From: Gordonia aichiensis NBRC 108223 | GTDB taxonomy: Bacteria > Actinomycetota > Actinomycetes > Mycobacteriales > Mycobacteriaceae | NCBI RefSeq assembly: GCF_000332975.1 | Contig: NZ_BANR01000007.1 | Span: forward strand, 173,615 to 237,614 | Direction of reading: 5' to 3' | Length of the DNA stretch: 64,000 nucleotides | In this document: positions 59,509 through 64,000 of the stretch, in pieces | Layout: each line of letters starts with the position of its first letter | Numbering within the stretch: the first letter of the stretch is position 1 | The notes under the pieces: generated by a model | What the model saw: only the letters and a program-made list of their open reading frames with translations | Databases searched by the model: none | What the model was told of the DNA's origin: nothing | Position numbers and translations under genes: made by a program

Positions 59509-60165
59509 GTGTTCAGATGGTTGAGCGGTGTTCCGGCCAGTCCGGGATGGCCTGCGACGTTGGGGCCATTGGGTTCTCGGGGTGGCGCGGTGACGCTGCG
59601 TCCGGTGCGGGTCCGTGATGCCAAGAGCTGGAGTGATCTTCGGATCCGCAATCAGAACTCACTGATGCCCTGGGAGCCCACGGGTGTGGGGAGTTGGGCC
59701 GAGCGGCATCAACCCGCCTCGTGGCCGCCCCTGTACGCGATCCTCAAATCCGAGGCCAAGCGCGGCACCATCCTGCCGTTGGTCATCGAACTCGACGGCA
59801 GGTACGTCGGACAGCTCACCGTCGGCAACATCCAGCGTGGTGCCGTGCGCACCGCATGGATCGGTTACTGGATAGACCAGGAGCACTTCGGTCAGGGAAT
59901 CACCACTGCCGCAGTCGCTTTGGGTGTCGATCATTGTTTCGGCCCGGTTGGTCTACATCGTTTGGAGGCGACGGTGCAGCCGGCTAACGCGGCGTCGCAG
60001 GCGGTGTTGACCAAGCTCGGATTCCGGCGCGAGGGTCTCCTGGAGCGCTACATGGACGTCAACAAGCGGTGGCGTGATCACATCCTGTTCGCACTGACCG
60101 CCGAGGAGATCCCCGAGGGTGCCGTTGAACGTCTGGTGAGGTCCGGGCGGGCGAGCTTCCTATAG
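59509..60165 (+). CDS. rimJ: GNAT N-acetyltransferase, RimJ-like
   Basis: 218 residues from GTG 59509. Acetyl-CoA-binding GNAT fold: VTLRPVRVRDAKSWSDLRI at the front, an acceptor region LVIELDGRYVGQLTVGNI, motif A WIDQEHFGQGITTAAVALGV with the Q-x-x-G-x-G/A-like acetyl-CoA loop, and GLHRLEATVQPANAASQAVL with LTKLGFRREGLLERYMDVN. RimJ relatives acetylate protein N-termini, including ribosomal protein S5. The gene order with galU, glp and glpR is conserved in actinobacteria, but a functional link to division is not shown by sequence. Confidence 0.92.
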   Translation: MFRWLSGVPASPGWPATLGPLGSRGGAVTLRPVRVRDAKSWSDLRIRNQNSLMPWEPTGVGSWAERHQPASWPPLYAILKSEAKRGTILPLVIELDGRYVGQLTVGNIQRGAVRTAWIGYWIDQEHFGQGITTAAVALGVDHCFGPVGLHRLEATVQPANAASQAVLTKLGFRREGLLERYMDVNKRWRDHILFALTAEEIPEGAVERLVRSGRASFL

Positions 60166-60181
60166 CCGCCGTCCGCGTGGG

Positions 60182-60187
60182 TAGGGT
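60182..60187 (+). promoter_or_regulatory. -10 box (TAGGGT), leaderless start of the SIMPL gene
   Basis: TAGGGT ends 7 nt before ATG 60195. Confidence 0.65.
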
Positions 60188-60194
60188 CCACGGT

Positions 60195-60869
60195 ATGGCC
60201 GAGTCAACGGGTGGTACGTCGGAGCTGTTGGAGATCGTGGTCCGGGGCAATGCGCGGGACAGCTATGCGCCAGAGCGTGCGCTGCTCTCCCTGTCGGCGG
60301 GCTTCTCGGGGCCGAATCGCGAGACGGTCTATACCGACGCTGTCGGGGTGCAGCGTCGAATTGTTGATTCGCTGGCCGCGTTGGACGAGCAGGGTGCGGT
60401 CTCGACATGGCATAGCGAATCGGTACACGTCTGGTCATACCGCCCCGTCGACAACGAGGGGAATCCGCGAGAACCGCTGTACACCACACGGATTCAGATA
60501 CACGCCGAATTCGTCGACTTCGACGAGCTGAACGCGTTCATCGACGCGTGGGCCACCGTCGAGGGCGTCGAGGTTGGCCGTGTCGGGTGGGACGTCACCG
60601 ACGCCGCACGACTCGAGCACGAGCGAGACCTGCGCCGCCGGGCGGTCGACGATGCTGTGGCCAAGGCCCAGGCCTACTCCGACGCGGTGGGTCGGGGACC
60701 GGTCCGGGCCATCCAGCTTGCCGATCCCGACATGCTCGCCACAGGACCGCAGGCCAGGATCATGCCGATGATGGCTACGGCCGCACCCGACGCCGCGTCG
60801 ACGTTGGAGCTGCGGCCCGAGGATATCCAGATCGCCGTCGCCGTCGACGCCCGATTCGTCGCGGGGTAG
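60195..60869 (+). CDS. SIMPL-domain (DUF541) protein
   Basis: 224 residues from ATG 60195, leaderless. The DUF541/SIMPL pattern is present: LLEIVVRGNARDSYAPERAL near the front, the helix VQRRIVDSLAALDEQG, a beta segment WHSESVHVWSYRPVDNEG, and RRAVDDAVAKAQAYSDAVGR. No signal peptide or membrane helix is visible, unlike many exported SIMPL proteins, so it should be cytoplasmic. SIMPL proteins form ring-like oligomers; cellular roles vary and are mostly unknown. It lies between rimJ and glpR on the same strand but has its own promoter. Confidence 0.85.
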   Translation: MAESTGGTSELLEIVVRGNARDSYAPERALLSLSAGFSGPNRETVYTDAVGVQRRIVDSLAALDEQGAVSTWHSESVHVWSYRPVDNEGNPREPLYTTRIQIHAEFVDFDELNAFIDAWATVEGVEVGRVGWDVTDAARLEHERDLRRRAVDDAVAKAQAYSDAVGRGPVRAIQLADPDMLATGPQARIMPMMATAAPDAASTLELRPEDIQIAVAVDARFVAG

Positions 60870-60995
60870 GCGCCGGGCCGCCGAGATCATGCCGACCGCA
60901 GACCGCACTGTATGACGCGGCTGAGAAGGCCATATGAATCGGTCCAATCTGGCCGGAGCTCGGCGCGTCTACCCAGTTGGCGCGGTCGTCGCACA

Positions 60996-61001
60996 TAGAT
61001 T
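60996..61001 (+). promoter_or_regulatory. -10 box (TAGATT) for glpR
   Basis: TAGATT in cacatagattgtgg. The start near 61008 leaves a leader of about 39 nt with gaagggagagg before ATG 61047. Confidence 0.5.
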
Positions 61002-61046
61002 GTGGGGTGGTCCGGTGTAACCAGAGTGAGTGAAGGGAGAGGTCGA

Positions 61047-62399
61047 ATGCCGAACTCCGTGCTGTGGGTCTGCCTCGTCGTGGTGTGGCTCTTCGTCCTC
61101 GTCCCCATGGTCATCAAGGGGCGGCCGCAGATGCGCAAGTCAACGGAAGCCGCGCGCATGACGCGACTGCTGCACCGCGGCGGTACCGCGACGAAGGCCC
61201 GGGTCGCTCGACGTTCGGCAGGCGCGCACCCCCATGACCCGTCCTGGACGTCGAGAAGGACCTCGCGCTCGACGACCCGCACCGCCACGGCGGTCCTCGA
61301 CGAGAACGAGACCGACATCGACGACTCTGACATCGACGACTCCGCCTCAGATGACGCGTCGACCCCTCGTCAGGCGACCAAGACCAAGCGCGTAGCCGAG
61401 ACCACGGTGCATGCACCCACGGGTGACTCGGAAGCGGACGACGAGGTCGACGCCGACTTTGATGCGGACGATCTCGAGGACGACCTGTCCGACGACGATG
61501 TCACGCTCACAGGTGAACTCGTCGACTCCGAGGACGATGACGACACCGACGACAGCTCGGACATCGTCGATGTTGAAGTCGACGACGCGGACGCCGACTC
61601 TGACAATGCGGCCGACGACGTCGAACCCGTTGAGCTCGAAGATGATTCGGACCTCGACGATGAGGCGGACTACGAGGACGCCGAATACGACGCCGACGAT
61701 GAATACGACGACGCCGACGATGAGTATGACGACGACCTCGATGACGAGTACGACGACGCAGATTACGACGTAGATGACGAGTACGACGAAGATGATGACG
61801 CCGACGGCCCAGGCGACGTAGAGGACGACTACCTCGACGAGGTCGACGGCTACGAGAACCCCACGCCGCGCGACAAGCGCTCTGCGGCAGCGGAAGCCGA
61901 GCCTGCGCACGCCGTTGATCGCGGGCGTACACGTGATGCCCGACGCTCCGGCGCATCGTTCGAGGAGCGTGACAGGAAGATTCGTTACCGCGAGCGGCAG
62001 CGCGTCGCCATCGCGCTGTTGACGTTGGTCGTCATCTCGATCGTGCTCGGGGCATTCGTAGGCACGGTCGGCTGGATCGCCACGGGGATCTCCGTCGTCA
62101 TGCTGTTCGCCTACCTGGCGTATCTGCGCAGTGCGGTCCGCAACGAGCAGCGGCTACGTGCGCAGCGCGCGGCCCGTATGGCCCGTCAGCGTCGCCAGGA
62201 CGAGGAGCGTCGACGCCGCGAAATGGCGGCACCGCCCTTCGTGCCAGTGGTGGAGCCCGCACCTCAGATGCGCAGGCCCGGTGGCGCCGTCGTCGTCGAA
62301 ATCGACGATGAGGACCCAATTTTCGATCACATCCCGCCGTTCCAGCGGCGTCGGATCATGCGTGAGGACGCGGACTTCCGTCGGGCTGCTGCCGGCTGA
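61047..62399 (+). CDS. glpR: GlpR-like membrane receptor with long acidic linker
   Basis: 450 residues from ATG 61047, with gggagagg upstream. One helix opens the protein (SVLWVCLVVVWLFVLVPMVI), then a basic stretch (RKSTEAARMTRLLHRGG). About 190 residues (roughly 85-275) are extremely Asp/Glu-rich (DDDTDDSSDIVDVEVDDADA, DDEYDDADDEYDDDLDDEYD). A basic segment and two close helices follow (VAIALLTLVVISIVLGAFVG and TGISVVMLFAYLAYL). A basic coil (NEQRLRAQRAARMARQRRQD) and a conserved C-terminal motif (EIDDEDPIFDHIPPFQRRRI) end it. The topology and gene order after glp match the gephyrin-like receptor GlpR. The C-terminus overlaps the convergent next gene by 44 nt. Confidence 0.85.
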   Translation: MPNSVLWVCLVVVWLFVLVPMVIKGRPQMRKSTEAARMTRLLHRGGTATKARVARRSAGAHPHDPSWTSRRTSRSTTRTATAVLDENETDIDDSDIDDSASDDASTPRQATKTKRVAETTVHAPTGDSEADDEVDADFDADDLEDDLSDDDVTLTGELVDSEDDDDTDDSSDIVDVEVDDADADSDNAADDVEPVELEDDSDLDDEADYEDAEYDADDEYDDADDEYDDDLDDEYDDADYDVDDEYDEDDDADGPGDVEDDYLDEVDGYENPTPRDKRSAAAEAEPAHAVDRGRTRDARRSGASFEERDRKIRYRERQRVAIALLTLVVISIVLGAFVGTVGWIATGISVVMLFAYLAYLRSAVRNEQRLRAQRAARMARQRRQDEERRRREMAAPPFVPVVEPAPQMRRPGGAVVVEIDDEDPIFDHIPPFQRRRIMREDADFRRAAAG

Positions 62400-63138
62400 C
62401 ACTGATCGCGTCCGGATGGTTCTTGATCCACGTGGCGGTATCACTGACGGCGCGGCGGAGCGCGAAACTCTCGCCCACATAGGTGATCGGTGCGCCGACA
62501 ACCGGGATGTAGCTGAGCATTTCGAGGAGCTTGGGCGGCCCCGGACGACGGTCGAGTTCGTCGTTGGCCTTCCGTAGGATCTGCGCGACTTCCCACAACC
62601 CGCTGATGACCGACCAGCCGCGACGCTTCTTTTTCGACGACGTGTCGGCGAATGGGTCTGTATCTGCGGCTGCGTCGGCGCTGAGTTCCCGATCGCTGAG
62701 TACCGATGCCAGGAGGCGCACCTGGTCGGTGCGATCGGTGACCCCGTACTCGCGCGCGACGGCGGTGAGCACGATGGCCTGATTGGCGTAGCCAAGCGCA
62801 CTGCTCAGCGGCAGGGCTTTGGCCCAGGCGCCGAACACACCGGGGTAGGAGACTGCGACGTTGTTGAGCGCCCCGACGCGCTTGACCCACCACTTGGCGC
62901 GCTCCTCGATCGAGAGTTCTGACCACCCGTGCGTCCCCGGCCAGTCCGCCACATCGAGACCATGCGCGACGATGTGCCGCACCTTGTCGAGGCGGGAACG
63001 GTCCTGCGGGTCGTCGTCGAAGGTGCTGGCCTTGATCCCCAGCGGATCCGAAGAGGCGAGGGCGTCGAGGATCGGATTGATAATGCCGATCGCGCGGTCG
63101 AGGGCGGTTGCGAGCTCTTTCTCGGACATCGTGGCCAC
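62356..63138 (-). CDS. Conserved hypothetical protein, unknown function
   Basis: 260 residues from GTG at 63138 on the minus strand, leaderless by its -10 box. No family is recognised. It is mostly helical and soluble: LATALDRAIGIINPILDALA at the front, a Trp-rich stretch (DVADWPGTHGWSELSIEERA, KWWVKRVGALNNV), a central hydrophobic region (SSALGYANQAIVLTAVAREY), a Lys-rich loop (SKKKRRG) and a moderately hydrophobic LEMLSYIPVVGAPITYVGE near the end that might dip into the membrane. Its 3' end overlaps the end of glpR by 44 nt on the opposite strand. Codon use is like that of its neighbours. Confidence 0.8.
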   Translation of the reverse strand: MATMSEKELATALDRAIGIINPILDALASSDPLGIKASTFDDDPQDRSRLDKVRHIVAHGLDVADWPGTHGWSELSIEERAKWWVKRVGALNNVAVSYPGVFGAWAKALPLSSALGYANQAIVLTAVAREYGVTDRTDQVRLLASVLSDRELSADAAADTDPFADTSSKKKRRGWSVISGLWEVAQILRKANDELDRRPGPPKLLEMLSYIPVVGAPITYVGESFALRRAVSDTATWIKNHPDAISVSRQQPDGSPRPHA

Positions 63139-63145
63139 GGATTGC

Positions 63146-63151
63146 AGCCTA
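63146..63151 (-). promoter_or_regulatory. -10 box (TAGGCT) for the unknown minus-strand gene
   Basis: Minus-strand TAGGCT ends 7 nt before GTG 63138, the same leaderless layout as elsewhere in the window. Confidence 0.6.
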
Positions 63152-63223
63152 ACCGAAAGCCGGTTCGATCAACGTCTGCCGCGACGCCGACGAGGCGTTT
63201 GTGACCTTCCCCGCGGCGACTGC

Positions 63224-63255
63224 TAGAGTGTCCTACGGCTGGTCACGCAGTGACC
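63224..63255 (+). promoter_or_regulatory. tRNA-Ala promoter and adjacent inverted repeat
   Basis: -10 TAGAGT (63224-63229) is followed by GGTCAC-gca-GTGACC (63241-63255), which lies just before the tRNA and may form a processing stem in the precursor. Confidence 0.55.
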
Positions 63256-63259
63256 ACCC

Positions 63260-63335
63260 GGGGCTATGGCGCAGTTGGTAGCGCGACTCGTTCGCATCGA
63301 GTAGGTCAGGGGTTCGATTCCCCTTAGCTCCACCA
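63260..63335 (+). tRNA. tRNA-Ala (anticodon CGC)
   Basis: 76 nt with encoded CCA. The cloverleaf folds by hand: acceptor GGGGCTA with TAGCTCC (one G-U), D arm GCGC/GCGC, anticodon stem ACTCG/CGAGT with loop TTCGCAT (anticodon CGC, reads GCG), T arm AGGGG/CCCCT with loop TTCGATT, discriminator A. GCG is a common Ala codon in this GC-rich genome. Confidence 0.96.
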
Positions 63336-63504
63336 GAGTGTTCTGACTCGAACCGGTTCCGAGAGGATGTCGGTGAGGGAAAGCCGAATTCGACGATCTT
63401 CTATGCACGGTCGAACATGTCGTGATCAACGATCGTTGTGCCTGCCTGTTCAGACGCCGAGGTCGCACCTTCCGTGTGCGTTGACGTGGCTCGGGGTCGC
63501 CTGG
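63336..63504. other. Gap after the tRNA, nothing recognised
   Basis: 169 bp between tRNA-Ala and the end of the convergent HEAT-like gene. No integrase, attachment-site duplication or clear terminator was seen, although a tRNA 3' end is a usual integration point. Confidence 0.5.
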
Positions 63505-64000
63505 TTACGTCGGTAGCTTCTTGAGAGTCGCTGTGGCCTGTTTGCGTACTTCGCTGTCAGGATCGTCGAGGTAGCGTTCGATGGTTGGTCGAAGTCCGTT
63601 GGGTAGTGGTGTGTACTGCCGGATGAATTTGATGCCGAGGGCTCGGACGCTGGGGTCGTCGATCTGATCGACGACGAGGTGGAGGCCGTCGGGTAGTCCC
63701 TGCTTGATGATCCATTCGAGGACGGCGGCTCGTCCTGATCCCAGGCTGCGGTCGGCGGCGATCGTGGCCATGTCGTCGTAGTCGGATGGGACTGCGAGGA
63801 ATCGCAGCGCGTTGCCCGCGGCGTACGCATTGACCTCGGGAAGTGGCGGCTCGAGGTAGTACTGGTCGATCAGGAGCGGCACCAGTTCGGGGTACCGCTC
63901 GTTGGTGTTGACCAGATCGGTCAACGTGCGAAAAGGTAGTCCCGCCTTCTTACTGATCGGCGTGATGTCATCGGAAATGAGTGCATGCGCCTGTTGACGG
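63505..64000 (-). CDS. HEAT-repeat-like protein, C-terminal part (5' end outside window)
   Basis: The frame is open from the right edge, so the start lies beyond 64000; a TTG at 63924 is only an internal codon. About 165 residues are visible (QQAHALISDDITPISKKAGL at the edge, stop at 63505). The sequence has short alpha-helical repeats of HEAT/armadillo style: AYAAGNALRFLAVPSDYDDM, GSGRAAVLEWIIKQGLPDGL, DDPSVRALGIKFIRQY and DDPDSEVRKQATATLKKL. Such repeats usually bind other proteins. No enzyme motif is visible. Family and role remain open until the N-terminus is seen. Confidence 0.75.
   Translation of the reverse strand, partial: RQQAHALISDDITPISKKAGLPFRTLTDLVNTNERYPELVPLLIDQYYLEPPLPEVNAYAAGNALRFLAVPSDYDDMATIAADRSLGSGRAAVLEWIIKQGLPDGLHLVVDQIDDPSVRALGIKFIRQYTPLPNGLRPTIERYLDDPDSEVRKQATATLKKLPT

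Noticed and set aside
61347..61910. 187-codon minus-strand frame that looks like a multi-helix membrane protein (Val/Ile-rich)
   Set aside because: It is the exact antisense of the Asp/Glu-rich linker of glpR; Asp codons read backwards give Val/Ile. There is no ribosome binding site or promoter.
63223..63468. 81-codon minus-strand frame containing ELRGIEPLTYSMRTSRATNC
   Set aside because: This is the well-known false translation of a tRNA gene; here it lies across tRNA-Ala.
63260..64000. Integration site of a mobile element at tRNA-Ala
   Set aside because: No integrase, no duplicated tRNA end and no phage-like gene are visible up to the window edge.

Overview
The window is high-GC actinobacterial DNA. 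Gene content and order point to a mycolic-acid-containing member of the Mycobacteriales, most likely Gordonia or a close relative. The evidence is many GTG starts, TANNNT -10 boxes placed 6-7 nt before start codons (leaderless transcripts), two MspA-family porins, MprAB/PepD, PerM, the 34 kDa-antigen family protein, and strings of genes that I recall as neighbours around Rv0951-Rv0998 and Rv2498c-Rv2506 of M. tuberculosis. Genus assignment is inference. I saw no prophage, insertion sequence, plasmid gene or CRISPR array.

Layout. 1-2.0 kb: 3' end of sucD, a strong terminator, a nonapeptide-repeat protein and an RDD membrane protein. 2.0-5.4 kb: a carboxyltransferase-Nudix fusion, a nitroreductase and a TetR regulator. 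5.4-5.8 kb: an array of degenerate intergenic palindromes. 5.8-19.8 kb: a leucine/branched-chain acyl-CoA degradation block. It holds a large 2-oxoacid:ferredoxin oxidoreductase (- strand) divergent from a palindrome-controlled operon accD1-accA1-fadE-MaoC hydratase-citE, then an acyl-CoA ligase and acetoacetyl-CoA synthetase. 19.9-25.3 kb: the 34 kDa-antigen-like protein, PerM, purN, purH. 25.4-30.3 kb: sulfonate uptake and cleavage (TSUP exporter, ABC permease, lipoprotein, ATPase, TauD-type dioxygenase). 30.7-35.1 kb: MoxR-like AAA+ ATPase with VWA protein, and a DUF1707 protein. 35.2-43.6 kb: AEC transporter, Tyr/Gly-rich DUF4190 protein, rpmF, TRIC-type protein, SDR divergent from an AurF-like diiron protein coupled to FprB, and a dicarboxylate symporter. 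43.7-48.2 kb: mprA-mprB-pepD-moaB2. 48.3-54.1 kb: a small acidic protein, two MspA porins behind a structured leader RNA, a tiny Pro-rich ORF, mscL, SAF protein, nhaA. 54.1-62.4 kb: AlsT symporter, CIRCE-controlled ruc, 5-formyl-THF cyclo-ligase, galU, glp (MoeA-like), rimJ, SIMPL protein, glpR. 62.4-64 kb: an unknown gene, tRNA-Ala(CGC), and the C-terminal part of a HEAT-like protein.

How genes work together. The leucine block can take a 2-oxoacid through acyl-CoA dehydrogenation, biotin-dependent carboxylation, hydration and lyase cleavage to acetyl-CoA plus acetoacetate, and re-activate acetoacetate with ATP. The sulfonate block imports a sulfonate, releases sulfite with an Fe(II)/2-oxoglutarate enzyme, and could export surplus anion. 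MprAB, PepD, PerM, MscL, Ruc and Glp/GlpR form a scattered cell-envelope, proteostasis and division set. The findings I consider most worth following are the mspA leader with mutually exclusive helices that can hide its Shine-Dalgarno, the MoeA-like Glp lacking the canonical Gly-rich catalytic motif next to its membrane receptor GlpR, the translationally coupled diiron oxygenase-FprB pair, and the carboxyltransferase-Nudix fusion.
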